A stretch of 64,000 bases of DNA from Actinomycetes bacterium (GCA_021801795.1 JAJYXR010000027.1:55027-119026), one strand, 5' to 3'; positions 38,291-47,700 are shown, numbered from the stretch's first letter. A program made the numbers and translations. The notes: generated by a model from the sequence alone, not told the origin.

Positions 38291-39504
38291 CCAAGGGGCG
38301 GTCTCTGGCCGATAGGTATACCTCCACCAGGGATTACACCGAATCGCTGGCAGCGCCCCTGTCTCCTGAGGACCAGACCGTCCAGTCGATGCCAGATGTC
38401 AGCCCCACGAAGTGGCACCGGGCCCACACGTCGTGGTTCTTCGAGGAGTTCGTCCTCGCCGAGGCCGATCCGGGCTACGAGGCCTTCGATCCCTCCTACC
38501 GGTACCTCTTCAACTCCTACTACGAGTCGGTCGGCGCGCATGGCGAACGTGCCACGCGGGGACTCGTGTCACGCCCTGGAGCAGCCGAGATCTCCGAGTA
38601 CCGCGCGCATGTCGACGAGGCCATCCGCGGGCTCTTCCGTAGAGGGGCCATCAGCGAGTCGACCGCTCGAACCCTGGAACTGGGAATCCACCACGAGTGC
38701 CAGCACCAGGAGCTCCTGCTGATGGACATAAAGAACGTGCTCTACAGCAACCCTCTGCGTCCTGCCTACTGCGAGGCGCCCCCGCACCCCGAACGCATCG
38801 TTGCAAAGGCTGGATGGCTAGAGCACGACGGCGGTCTGGTGGAGATCGGCCATAGCGGAGCAGGCTTCTGCTTCGACAACGAGCTACCCCGTCACCTCGT
38901 GTACCTCTACCCGTTCGCCCTTGCCAGCACACCGGTGACATGTCGCGAGTGGCTCGGCTTCATCGCCGACGGCGGCTACGAGCGGTCAGAGCTCTGGCTG
39001 TCGGAGGGCTGGGCCTGGCTGCAGACCTCCAGTATCAGCTGCCCTCTCTACTGGGAGCCCGCGGGACCAGACGGAGACCACCGGGTGTTCTCGCTCCGGG
39101 GCATGGTGGACATGGACCCCGACGAACCGGTCTGCCACGTCAGCTACTTCGAGGCTGATGCCTATGCCAGGTGGGCCGGTGCCCGCCTGCCCACCGAGGC
39201 CGAATGGGAGGCAGTGGCAGATGGCGAACCCGCCGGTGGCGCCTGGTTCGGGAACGTCTGGGAGTGGACCTCCTCGGCCTACGCTCCATACCCGGGATTC
39301 AGACCACTCGAAGGCTCCCTCGGTGAGTACAACGGCAAGTTCATGGTCGACCAGTACGTTCTGCGCGGGGGCAGCTTCGGGACACCCCCAGGTCACTCAC
39401 GGACCACCTATAGGAACTACTTCCCTGCCGGGGCACGATGGCCCTTCACGGGGCTTCGCCTGGCCACCGATGCCTTCATCGCCCGATCCGCTGCGGCAAG
39501 GTGA
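38287..39504 (+). CDS. egtB: EgtB: hercynine oxygenase (sulfoxide synthase)
   Basis: 405-residue iron enzyme joining hercynine to a thiol donor in ergothioneine synthesis. DinB-like N-terminal domain with the iron-binding HHECQHQELLLMD, and a C-terminal FGE-sulfatase-like domain (PVCHVSYFEADAYARWAGARLPTEAEWE; GNVWEWTSSAY; RGGSF). Part of a four-gene run with EgtD after it. Confidence 0.94.
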   Translation: MTKGRSLADRYTSTRDYTESLAAPLSPEDQTVQSMPDVSPTKWHRAHTSWFFEEFVLAEADPGYEAFDPSYRYLFNSYYESVGAHGERATRGLVSRPGAAEISEYRAHVDEAIRGLFRRGAISESTARTLELGIHHECQHQELLLMDIKNVLYSNPLRPAYCEAPPHPERIVAKAGWLEHDGGLVEIGHSGAGFCFDNELPRHLVYLYPFALASTPVTCREWLGFIADGGYERSELWLSEGWAWLQTSSISCPLYWEPAGPDGDHRVFSLRGMVDMDPDEPVCHVSYFEADAYARWAGARLPTEAEWEAVADGEPAGGAWFGNVWEWTSSAYAPYPGFRPLEGSLGEYNGKFMVDQYVLRGGSFGTPPGHSRTTYRNYFPAGARWPFTGLRLATDAFIARSAAAR

Positions 39505-39535
39505 GGCCGCTCATGTCGCATATGAGCCCGAGCAC

Positions 39536-40507
39536 ATGAAGCCGCGCGTGGAAGTGCACCTGGACGAGGAGGAACGACGTGCCTCACTGCTGAGGGACGC
39601 CTCCCAGGGACTGCAGGCGCCTGGCAAGCATCTGCCGCCGGTGTGGTTCTACGACGAGGTAGGTAGCCGCCTATTCGACACGATCACCCGCCTGGATGCC
39701 TACTACCCCACTCGTGTCGAACGGGCGCTACTGGCGAAGTACGCGGACGAGATCGCCGCGCTGGCATCGGCGGCGTCCCTGGTGGAGCTCGGGTCAGGCA
39801 CCTCGGACAAGACACGGGTCCTGATCGAGGCCATGAGCGACCAGGGGGACCTCCGTTCCTACATACCCTTCGACGTGAGCGAGACCACACTGCGCCGGGC
39901 CGCCGACGAGCTCGCGGTCTCGTATCCCGGCATCACCATCCATGGCGTGATCGGCGACTTCCACCGCCACATAGATCGCATCCCTGGCTCAGGCAGGCGG
40001 CTGTTCGCGTTCCTGGGAGGGACCATCGGGAACCTGAGGCCGTCCGAACGCCAGGACTTCTACACACGTCTAAGGTCGACCATGCGCGACGGTGACTCCT
40101 TCTTGATGGGCGCAGATCTGCTGAAGGATCGCCGTAGGCTGGTCGCCGCATACGACGACCCCGAGGGGATAACAGCCGAGTTCAACCTGAACGTCCTGTC
40201 GGTGCTGAACCGCGAGCTCGGCTGTGACTTCGATCCACAGCGGTTCTCCCATCTAGCCATATGGAACGAGGCAGAAGGCTGGATGGAGATGCGGCTGCGC
40301 TCGCTCGCGGACCAGACGGTCGAGGTGGGCGCGCTGGGCCTCTCGATCACCTTCAGCGAAGGAGAAGACCTCCTGACCGAGATCAGCGCGAAGTTCGACC
40401 TCGACAGCTTGCTCGACGAGCTCTCGAGGGCTGGACTCTCGGTGGAGGCCGTCTGGGGTGACCCGGGCGAGTACGCGCTCACCATGGCTGTTCCGGCCGG
40501 TAGCTGA
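39536..40507 (+). CDS. egtD: EgtD: L-histidine N-alpha-methyltransferase
   Basis: 323 residues. SAM-binding LVELGSGTSDKTRVLIEA, the YYPTRVERALL substrate helix, FLGGTIGNL and FHFAIWNEAEGWMEMRL-like C-terminal signature (SHLAIWNEAEGWMEMRL). Trimethylates histidine to hercynine, the EgtB substrate. ATG 39536 gives the usual family length (about 321). EgtA, EgtC and EgtE are not in the window. Confidence 0.94.
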   Translation: MKPRVEVHLDEEERRASLLRDASQGLQAPGKHLPPVWFYDEVGSRLFDTITRLDAYYPTRVERALLAKYADEIAALASAASLVELGSGTSDKTRVLIEAMSDQGDLRSYIPFDVSETTLRRAADELAVSYPGITIHGVIGDFHRHIDRIPGSGRRLFAFLGGTIGNLRPSERQDFYTRLRSTMRDGDSFLMGADLLKDRRRLVAAYDDPEGITAEFNLNVLSVLNRELGCDFDPQRFSHLAIWNEAEGWMEMRLRSLADQTVEVGALGLSITFSEGEDLLTEISAKFDLDSLLDELSRAGLSVEAVWGDPGEYALTMAVPAGS

Positions 40508-40566
40508 GCCGAACCGCGAGCCGGAACGGGCTGCGGTGGCTCTCGGCGACGGCAGCTCCAGATCTC

Positions 40567-42099
40567 TCAGCCCGTGACGGCTGTTGAGCTCGATGCAGGC
40601 GCCTGGCCGAGGGTAGCCGTCGTGCTGCGCTCCCTGTTCCCCACCCAGTAGGTGATGGTGACCTGGTCGCCGGGATGGTAGGACCGGATCGCGACGCTGA
40701 GCGATTCTGCCGAGGTGATGGCCGTGCTGTCCACCTTCACGATCACGTCACCGGCAGCCAGGCCTGCCTGCGAGGCCGGTGACCCAGGCTCCACTGCTGC
40801 CACCAAGGCGCCACTGGTGGGGGTGAAGCCGTACTCTGCTCGGAGCCCCGAGGTGAGCGTCAGGATCTCCACCCCGAGGTAGGCCGGGCTCTTCGCCACC
40901 GTCCCGCCCTTGGCCAGGAGCGGAAGCAGGGCCTCGATCTTGTCGACAGGGATCGCGAAGCCGATGTTCTGAGCAGGCGCATTGCCCGAGCCGGTTCCCG
41001 ATGCCACTGCCGTGTTCATCGCGATCACCTCTCCCTGCGCATCCACGAGTGGCCCTCCGGAGTTACCGGGGTTTATGGCGGCATCGGTCTGGAACATGTC
41101 AGTGAGCGTCTCGGTAGCGCCAGTCACCGAGTCAGAGGCAGTCACCGTCCGACCCTCGGCAGATATGATCCCGTTCGTCACTGTCGGACCGCCGGCGAGA
41201 CCCAGTGCGTTCCCGATGGCTATGACCGCATCACCCACCTGTGTGTCGGCAGAGTTCCCGAGGGTGACCGTGGGTAGCGTCCCCGTACCGTGGACCTGCA
41301 GGAGTGCCATGTCCGCGGTCGGGTCCGTCCCTATGACACTTGCCGCGTACTGGTGAGTCGAGCCGTAGAGGGCGACCGTGATGCTCGTCGCACCTTCTAT
41401 GACATGGTTGTTCGTAAGCACCTCACCAGACGGGGTAAGGATCATCCCAGTCCCCTCGTCGGTGACCGTAGCCGAGGATGACCCGCCACTCCCATAGCCA
41501 TAACCCCCACCGAAGGGGCTGCCACCGAAGGGACTGGCACCGAATGGGCTACCACCTAGGGGACTCACCTCGCTCGAGGTCGCGGGGCCCGTAGCGGTGA
41601 TCGAGACCACCGCGGGGAGCACCTTGGCAAGCACGGCCTGGATGTCCATGGTCGCCGGTGGCAGGCTGGTGTCGGCTACGAACCGGTCGATAACGGTAGT
41701 GCCATGACTCGACGACACAGCCGTGACGCCGGAACCCACCGCACCTCCGACCACGGCAGCCACGATAAGGGCTGCCAGCCAGAACCTGGGGCGGGAGAAG
41801 CGACCCATCCCACCACCAGAGGCGCCCGGCGACAGAGGAGATCCGGCACCCGAGAGGTGGTCCGCACCCGAGGACTCGCCCTCGGCCTGCAGGCTCGGGG
41901 GGCTCGGCAGGCTCGGCAGGCTCGGCACCCAGTAGAGCCCCTCGTCCTCCTGAGATGCATTGCCCTCCTCATGGGCATCCGGCACCGGGGTGGCCCCGTA
42001 GGCCGGTCCTGGCTCGCGCTCTGGCCCACCTGCGGCCGGGTCGGGGTGATCCCCGCTGGCCGGCCCTTCCATACTCCAGCTCTCGTCGATCTCGTCCAT
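40567..42099 (-). CDS. Membrane-anchored HtrA/DegP-like serine protease with PDZ
   Basis: 510 residues: cytoplasmic acidic Pro/Gly-rich region, one membrane helix (FWLAALIVAAVVGGAVGSGV), trypsin-like domain and a C-terminal PDZ domain. Catalytic residues in TNNHVI (His), ADMALLQV (Asp) and NPGNSGGPL (Ser). A Gly/Pro/Phe repeat (GGSPF) lies between the first strands. ATG 42099 has a perfect AGGAGG. Likely envelope protein quality control. Divergent from a two-component system that may control it. Confidence 0.92.
   Translation of the reverse strand: MDEIDESWSMEGPASGDHPDPAAGGPEREPGPAYGATPVPDAHEEGNASQEDEGLYWVPSLPSLPSPPSLQAEGESSGADHLSGAGSPLSPGASGGGMGRFSRPRFWLAALIVAAVVGGAVGSGVTAVSSSHGTTVIDRFVADTSLPPATMDIQAVLAKVLPAVVSITATGPATSSEVSPLGGSPFGASPFGGSPFGGGYGYGSGGSSSATVTDEGTGMILTPSGEVLTNNHVIEGATSITVALYGSTHQYAASVIGTDPTADMALLQVHGTGTLPTVTLGNSADTQVGDAVIAIGNALGLAGGPTVTNGIISAEGRTVTASDSVTGATETLTDMFQTDAAINPGNSGGPLVDAQGEVIAMNTAVASGTGSGNAPAQNIGFAIPVDKIEALLPLLAKGGTVAKSPAYLGVEILTLTSGLRAEYGFTPTSGALVAAVEPGSPASQAGLAAGDVIVKVDSTAITSAESLSVAIRSYHPGDQVTITYWVGNRERSTTATLGQAPASSSTAVTG
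41510..41569. repeat. 15-bp degenerate tandem repeat in the HtrA-like gene
   Basis: Four 15-bp units (41510, 41525, 41540, 41555) encoding five residues each, FGGSP-like. Divergent copies suggest an older array than those in lysA or hom. Confidence 0.7.
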
Positions 42100-42220
42100 C
42101 GGTATCCTCCTGGGGATCATTCCAGCGATATCTTCGGGCCTGAAGCTTTGAGCTAGCTGAGAGTGCCCTGTGGCGCTGCCGCGGATTTCGGACCGGCGAA
42201 GATGCAGCTCCTATCCCACA

Positions 42221-42240
42221 GGCACACAGCCGGCACACAG
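42221..42240 (+). promoter_or_regulatory. Direct repeat GGCACACAG, 11-bp period: likely OmpR-type site
   Basis: GGCACACAG at 42221-42229 and 42232-42240. Tandem half-sites one helical turn apart are the typical binding pattern of OmpR/PhoB regulators. It lies between the divergent HtrA-like gene and the response regulator, so it could serve either promoter. Confidence 0.55.
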
Positions 42241-42314
42241 GGAGCGCCCAGACAGTCTGCAGGCATGAGTGGCAAGATGCCCATACGGCTACAGATACCC
42301 CCCAGAAGATCCTC

Positions 42315-43004
42315 GTGGTAGACGACGAGCCTTCGATAGTGGACGCGGTCGCCACCACGTTCCGCTACGAAGGATTCGAGGTCACCGAGGCCACCAGCGG
42401 GCTCGAAGCGCTCGCGCTCGCCGCCCAGTCCCGCCCTGACCTCATAGTTCTCGACGTGATGCTCCCCGACGTCGACGGCATCGAGGTGACCCGGAGGCTG
42501 AGGAGCGACGGCATACGGGTCCCGGTCCTCTTCCTCACCGCGAAGGACGCCACCGAGGACAAGGTGACGGGTCTCACGGTTGGCGGTGACGACTACGTGA
42601 CAAAGCCCTTCTCCCTCGCAGAGGTGGTAGCCAGGGTACGCGCGATACTTAGACGCACCGGGAACGAGCCCGGCGCGGACAGCATCCTCAGGTTCGCCGA
42701 CCTCGAGCTGGACGAGGACACCCACCAGGCCTGGCGTGCCGGTAAGGAGCTGCAGCTGACTGCCACGGAGTTCGCACTTCTCAGGTTCTTCATGCTGAAC
42801 CCCCGCCGGGTGCTCTCGAAGGGACAGATCCTCGACCACGTGTGGCACTACGACTTCGGCGGGGACGCGAACATCGTGGAGACCTACGTGAGCTACCTCC
42901 GCAAGAAGCTCGACACCTTCGGTCCCCCGCTCATCCAGACCATCAGGCTGGTCGGCTACGCACTCCGTGAGACCCCCACCAGCGGCGTCTCACCTGGTAG
43001 CTGA
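42315..43004 (+). CDS. OmpR/PhoB-family response regulator with uncertain start
   Basis: Receiver domain with phospho-Asp in LIVLDVMLPDVDG (Asp47 counted from GTG 42315), Thr/Lys in LFLTAKD and DDYVTKPF, then a winged-helix DNA-binding domain (LTATEFALLRFFMLNP...VSYLRKKLD...RLVGYALRE). Starting at GTG 42315 removes half of the first strand (KILVVDDE). Codons for KIL precede it in frame, but no start codon does; an ATG at 42265 is in another frame and would join through the run of six C at 298-303 by a -1 shift. The kinase follows directly. Confidence 0.85.
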   Translation: MVDDEPSIVDAVATTFRYEGFEVTEATSGLEALALAAQSRPDLIVLDVMLPDVDGIEVTRRLRSDGIRVPVLFLTAKDATEDKVTGLTVGGDDYVTKPFSLAEVVARVRAILRRTGNEPGADSILRFADLELDEDTHQAWRAGKELQLTATEFALLRFFMLNPRRVLSKGQILDHVWHYDFGGDANIVETYVSYLRKKLDTFGPPLIQTIRLVGYALRETPTSGVSPGS

Positions 43005-44663
43005 ATGTCGCTGAGGGTACGACTCCTGCTGGCAGCGGGGGCCGTGGCACTGGTGGCACTCGTGGCGGCCGACATAGCCACCTACTCCTCGCTGGAGTCC
43101 TTCCTCACCACCCAGATCCACCAGCGACTCGCCAACGCCGACACTCCCATAGAGCGGGCCCTCGATTCGGGCGCAGCGCTCAGCTTCTCCACGGTGGCCC
43201 ACCTGGCTCCTGGCATGTTCGTCCAGGTCCGGGATGCCGCTGGAGAGCCTACCGGGACAGTGGACAGCGTCGCCGAGGACGGCCAGCAGATCAGCCCTGC
43301 GCTGCCAGCGACTCTGCCGGCCATGACGGCTCCGGCGAGCTCCGACGGTGCGCCCCGTGCCTACTTCACAGCTCCGGCCGAGCAGCCAGGCGGCCCCCGC
43401 TTCGAGGTACGGGCCTCCGAGCTCGTGAACGGCGCTGTCCTCATACTCGCGCTGCCCCTCGACCAGAGCGATGCGACCCTGCATCGCCTGCTGCTCGTGG
43501 AGCTGGCCGTGAGCACGCTCGCGCTGGCAGGTGCGGCGGGAATCGGCTGGTGGCTCGTGCGCGCGGGTCTGCGCCCGCTGGCCGAGGTGGAGGAGGCAGC
43601 GGATGCCATCGCGGAGGGCGACCTCTCCAGACGTGTGGCGGAGGCCGGCGAGAACACCGAGGTCGGCCATCTCGCCAGGGCCTTCAACACCATGGTCGGC
43701 CGCATAGAGGAGGCCTTCTCGAGGCGAGACGCCACCGAGGCCGAGCTGAGGAGCTCTGAGGAGCGGCTGCGCCGCTTCGTGGCAGATGCCTCTCATGAGC
43801 TGAGGACTCCGCTGGCGGCCATCAGGGCATACGCGGAGCTCTTCGAACGCGGTGCCTCGGGCCGTCCAGAGGACCTCTCTCGCACCATGTCGGGCATACG
43901 CCACGAGGCGGAGCGGATGGGTGACCTGGTGGACGAGCTGCTACTTCTAGCCCGCCTCGATGAGGGAAGGCCCCTCGCACGCGAACCTGTGGAGCTGGTG
44001 GGCATTGCCGCCAAGGCAGTGGACGCAGCCAGGGCGCTCGGGCCCGACTGGCCGGTGAGCCTCCTGGCAGACCGGCCTGTAGAGATCACCGGTGATCCCA
44101 GCCGCCTCCGCCAGGTCATCGACAACTTCCTCGCGAACGTACGCCACCACACCCCGCCGGGCACTACCACCACGGTCCTCGTATCGACTCCTACCTCGCC
44201 TGACCGCGCAGATGAGGCGATCCTGAAGGTAACCGACGATGGCCCCGGGATCCCGCCCCAGCAGGTGGAGCATGTCTTCGAAAGGTTCTACAGGGGCGAT
44301 CCCGCACGTGCCAGAGCCCGCCAGATAAACGGAGAACATGCCGGCAGCGGCCTGGGTCTTGCCATAGTGTCCGCGATAGTGGCCGCCCACGGAGGCTACG
44401 TCGAGGCCGAGAGCCCCCCTGGCGGTGGCGCCTCGTTCACCGTGCACCTACCCCTGGACGGAGCCACGGCTTCTGCAGCAGCACCGGAGGCACGTCCGAC
44501 GTCCAGCTCACCACCGGCGTCACCACCGGTGTCACCACCGGTGTCACCACCGGTGTCACCACCGGAGGCATCTGATGCCACAGCGCCGGAAACGAACGAC
44601 CCGGCGATCTCTACGGATACGCCAAAGACCTTCACAGCTGGCATCCAGAAGCCGGTGGTCTAA
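43005..44663 (+). CDS. Sensor histidine kinase with proline-rich C-terminal repeat tail
   Basis: 552 residues: TM1 (5-27), extracytoplasmic sensor to about 160, TM2 (163-185), HAMP, HisKA with His264 in ASHELRTPL, and HATPase motifs (IDNFLANVRHH, DDGPGIPPQQ, GSGLGLAIVSAI, GGGASFTVHLPL). After the ATPase domain comes a 70-residue Ala/Pro/Ser tail with PPVS repeats encoded by 12-bp units, which a kinase does not need. ATG follows the regulator stop immediately. Confidence 0.93.
   Translation: MSLRVRLLLAAGAVALVALVAADIATYSSLESFLTTQIHQRLANADTPIERALDSGAALSFSTVAHLAPGMFVQVRDAAGEPTGTVDSVAEDGQQISPALPATLPAMTAPASSDGAPRAYFTAPAEQPGGPRFEVRASELVNGAVLILALPLDQSDATLHRLLLVELAVSTLALAGAAGIGWWLVRAGLRPLAEVEEAADAIAEGDLSRRVAEAGENTEVGHLARAFNTMVGRIEEAFSRRDATEAELRSSEERLRRFVADASHELRTPLAAIRAYAELFERGASGRPEDLSRTMSGIRHEAERMGDLVDELLLLARLDEGRPLAREPVELVGIAAKAVDAARALGPDWPVSLLADRPVEITGDPSRLRQVIDNFLANVRHHTPPGTTTTVLVSTPTSPDRADEAILKVTDDGPGIPPQQVEHVFERFYRGDPARARARQINGEHAGSGLGLAIVSAIVAAHGGYVEAESPPGGGASFTVHLPLDGATASAAAPEARPTSSSPPASPPVSPPVSPPVSPPEASDATAPETNDPAISTDTPKTFTAGIQKPVV
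44508..44567. repeat. 12-bp tandem repeat (5 copies) in the histidine kinase tail
   Basis: Units of TCACCACCGGTG at 44508, 44520, 44532, 44544 and 44556; the three central copies are identical and the outer ones differ by one base. In frame as SPPV. Confidence 0.95.
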
Positions 44664-44704
44664 TGATCTAGCCAGCCAATGCGGGTTCCCCTGCCCGCCG
44701 ACCG

Positions 44705-44735
44705 GAGCCCCGCCGACCCCCCCGGCGGGGCTCTT
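44705..44735 (+). terminator. Hairpin terminator after the two-component operon
   Basis: Perfect 10-bp stem GAGCCCCGCC / GGCGGGGCTC (44705-44714, 44724-44733) with a 9-nt loop, followed only by TT. It separates the kinase from aconitase and argues that the acnA start lies downstream of it. Confidence 0.75.
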
Positions 44736-44780
44736 GGCTGTCGGGGCGGCCGACAGGCCCAGCTACCCTGGCAGGCTGCG

Positions 44781-47654
44781 ATGGTGGAGAATAGGGCTGT
44801 GACACCCCCCATCGAAGTCCCCGACCACTTCTCCACCCGGTCCACCATCGAGGCAGCCGGGCGCAGATTCCAGATCCACCGCATCGGAGCTCTCGCTGGA
44901 CACTTCGACGTAGAACGCCTCCCGTTCTCGATAAAGGTGCTGCTCGAGAACCTCCTGCGCCACCACGACGGGCGTCATGTACATGCAGCCGACATCGAGG
45001 CACTTGCCTCGTGGGCCGAGAGGACAGCCGCCACTGCCGGCGAGCCAGCCAGCGGGACCGGGTCTGGGACAGGTGGCGTCGGAGTTGGGGGTGAGATCGC
45101 CTTCTCCCCCGAGCGGGTCCTCATGCAGGACTTCACAGGTGTGCCGGGGATAGTGGACCTCGCCGCCATGCGTGACGCTCTCAGGCGGCTCGGGGGCGAC
45201 CCGGCCAGGATCAACCCCCGGGTACCAGTCGAGCTGGTGATAGACCACTCGGTGATAGTCGAATCCTCGGGACTTCCATCCTCCTTCGACGAGAACGTGG
45301 ACATCGAGTACCAGCGCAACATCGAGCGTTACCAGCTCCTGCGCTGGGCCCAGCAAGCCTTCGACGGGCTGCGTGTGGTACCACCAGGTACTGGCATATG
45401 TCACCAGGTGAACCTCGAGTACCTCGCACGCGTGGTCTTCGCCGGCGACGACGGTTGGGCCTTCCCAGACACCCTGGTCGGCACCGATTCCCACACCACC
45501 ATGGTGAACGGCATCGGGGTGCTCGGCTGGGGAGTGGGGGGCATCGAGGCAGAGGCCGCGATGCTCGGCCAGCCTCTCACCATGCTGGTGCCACCGGTCG
45601 TGGGGTTCCGCCTGAGAGGATCCCTCCGGGAGGGAACCACCGCTACCGATCTGGTGCTCACCATCACCGAGAAGCTCCGCAGCCACGGCGTGGTGGGCAA
45701 GTTCGTCGAGTTCTTCGGAGAGGGACTTGCCGAGCTGCCGGCGGAGAACCGGGCGACGGTGGCGAACATGGCTCCCGAGTACGGAGCCACCTGCGGCATC
45801 TTCCCCATCGACGCGGTCACCCTGGATTACCTGCGCTTCACCGGGAGGGACCAGGATCAGGTGGCCCTGGTGGAGGCCTACGCGAAGGAGCAGGGGATGT
45901 TCCACCTGCCCGGTGACTCCGAGCCGGTGTTCAGCGAGCTGGTGGAGCTGGACCTCGCTAGCGTCGAGCCGAGCCTGGCTGGTCCGTCACGTCCCCAGGA
46001 CCGGGTCCCGCTCTCGAAGGCCCGAGATGGATTCCGGGCTGCACTCGGAGCAGACCGCTCCGACGCAGCTTCGACGCCAGCAACGCGGTCAGCCGGTGAG
46101 GGGTCGCCAGCCACGGGGTCAGCCGGTGAGGGGTCGCCAGCCACGGGGTCAGCCGGTGAGGGGTCGCCAGCCACGGGGTCAGCCGGTGATGCCATATCCC
46201 GATCGGCGAGGGCCGTGCTGGCAGACGGAAGGGAGGTGAGCATCGAGGACGGCCATGTCGTCATAGCAGCCATCACGAGCTGCACGAACACCTCGAATCC
46301 CCAGGTGATGCTGGCCGCGGGCCTGCTGGCACGCAACGCGAGGGCACGGGGCCTCGCCTCGAAGCCCTGGGTGAAGACCTCGCTGGCCCCAGGTTCGAGG
46401 GTGGTGATGGACTACTACGAGCGCGCAGGCCTGACCAGCGCGCTCGACGAGCTCGGCTTCGAGCTGGTGGGCTTCGGCTGCACCACCTGCATCGGGAACT
46501 CCGGTCCCCTGCTAAGTGGCGTCTCGGACGCGGTACAGAGCGCCGGGCTGTCGGTGGCGGCCGTGCTGTCGGGGAATCGGAACTTCGAGGGAAGGGTCCA
46601 CCCGGATGTCCGGATGAACTACCTGGCCTCTCCGCCGCTCGTGGTCGCGTATGCCCTGGCCGGCACCATCGACATCGACCTCACCAGCGAGCCTCTCGGA
46701 ACTGGCGACGACGGCAATCCGGTTTACCTGGCAGATATATGGCCTACCAGCACGGAGGTTCGCGAGGCTGTGGCCTCGGCCGTCACCTCGGAGATGTTCA
46801 CCCGGCGCTACGCGTCGGTCTTCAAGGGCGATTCACGCTGGGAAGCCACCCCGATAGCCCAGGGTGCGAACTTCGCCTGGGACGAGTCCTCCACCTACGT
46901 CCTGAGGGCGCCCTTCTTCGACACGATCGACCGGGAGCCTGCGCCCGTAGAGGACATAAGGGGCGCCCGGGTGCTCGCCCTACTCGGAGACAGCGTGACC
47001 ACCGACCACATCTCCCCGGCCGGCTCCATCGGTGTCACTACCCCGGCCGGTCGGTACCTGGTCGACCATGGGGTCGACCGTCGGGACTTCAACTCCTACG
47101 GAGCCAGGCGCGGGAACCATGAGGTGATGATGCGGGGAACCTTCGCGAACGTCAGGCTGAAGAACATGCTCGCACCTGGCACCGAGGGTGGTGTGACACT
47201 GCACCTGCCCGATGGCGAGGAAATGAGCATCTACGACGCAGCCATGCGCTACGCGGAGGAAGGAGTACCCCTCGTGGTGCTGGCAGGGAAGGAGTACGGG
47301 TCAGGCTCCTCCCGGGACTGGGCAGCGAAGGGACCGGCGCTGCTCGGCGTGCGCGCCGTGATCGCGGAGAGCTTCGAGCGCATCCACAGGTCGAACCTGG
47401 TTGGCATGGGCATCGTGCCCCTGGAGCTCGAAGACGGTGCAACGGTCGGCTCGCTGGGGCTGAGCGGTCACGAGGTGTTCGACATCGAGGGCATCGCCGC
47501 GCTCGGCCGCGGGGAGCTGGTGAAAGAAGTCACCGTGAGAGCCGGAAGCCGTGCCTTCAGCGCAAGGGTGCGGATCGACACGCCGATGGAGGCGGAGTAC
47601 TTCTCGAACGCCGGCATCCTCCCATACGTGCTGCGCCAGCTGGCTGCATCGTAG
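44781..47654 (+). CDS. acnA: Aconitate hydratase A with repeat insert
   Basis: 957-residue TCA-cycle [4Fe-4S] enzyme. Motifs: VPVELVIDHSV, GTDSHTTMVNG, NMAPEYGATCGIFP, AITSCTNTSNP (first cluster cysteine), GFGCTTCIGNSG (other cysteines) and the swivel domain KEYGSGSSRDWAAKG. Between the second and third parts (residues about 435-470) lies SAGEGSPATG repeated, coded by a 30-bp tandem array; a smaller Gly-rich loop is near residue 95. Start ATG 44781 lies after the terminator hairpin. Confidence 0.95.
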   Translation: MVENRAVTPPIEVPDHFSTRSTIEAAGRRFQIHRIGALAGHFDVERLPFSIKVLLENLLRHHDGRHVHAADIEALASWAERTAATAGEPASGTGSGTGGVGVGGEIAFSPERVLMQDFTGVPGIVDLAAMRDALRRLGGDPARINPRVPVELVIDHSVIVESSGLPSSFDENVDIEYQRNIERYQLLRWAQQAFDGLRVVPPGTGICHQVNLEYLARVVFAGDDGWAFPDTLVGTDSHTTMVNGIGVLGWGVGGIEAEAAMLGQPLTMLVPPVVGFRLRGSLREGTTATDLVLTITEKLRSHGVVGKFVEFFGEGLAELPAENRATVANMAPEYGATCGIFPIDAVTLDYLRFTGRDQDQVALVEAYAKEQGMFHLPGDSEPVFSELVELDLASVEPSLAGPSRPQDRVPLSKARDGFRAALGADRSDAASTPATRSAGEGSPATGSAGEGSPATGSAGEGSPATGSAGDAISRSARAVLADGREVSIEDGHVVIAAITSCTNTSNPQVMLAAGLLARNARARGLASKPWVKTSLAPGSRVVMDYYERAGLTSALDELGFELVGFGCTTCIGNSGPLLSGVSDAVQSAGLSVAAVLSGNRNFEGRVHPDVRMNYLASPPLVVAYALAGTIDIDLTSEPLGTGDDGNPVYLADIWPTSTEVREAVASAVTSEMFTRRYASVFKGDSRWEATPIAQGANFAWDESSTYVLRAPFFDTIDREPAPVEDIRGARVLALLGDSVTTDHISPAGSIGVTTPAGRYLVDHGVDRRDFNSYGARRGNHEVMMRGTFANVRLKNMLAPGTEGGVTLHLPDGEEMSIYDAAMRYAEEGVPLVVLAGKEYGSGSSRDWAAKGPALLGVRAVIAESFERIHRSNLVGMGIVPLELEDGATVGSLGLSGHEVFDIEGIAALGRGELVKEVTVRAGSRAFSARVRIDTPMEAEYFSNAGILPYVLRQLAAS
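46085..46189. repeat. 30-bp tandem repeat (3.5 copies) inside acnA
   Basis: Units at 46085, 46115 and 46145, plus a half copy to 46189. Only one base differs in the first copy. Each unit encodes ten residues. Confidence 0.96.
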
Positions 47655-47700
47655 GCCGTTCGCGGCTACTGCCTCAGACAACAGGACATCTCAGCAGGCC

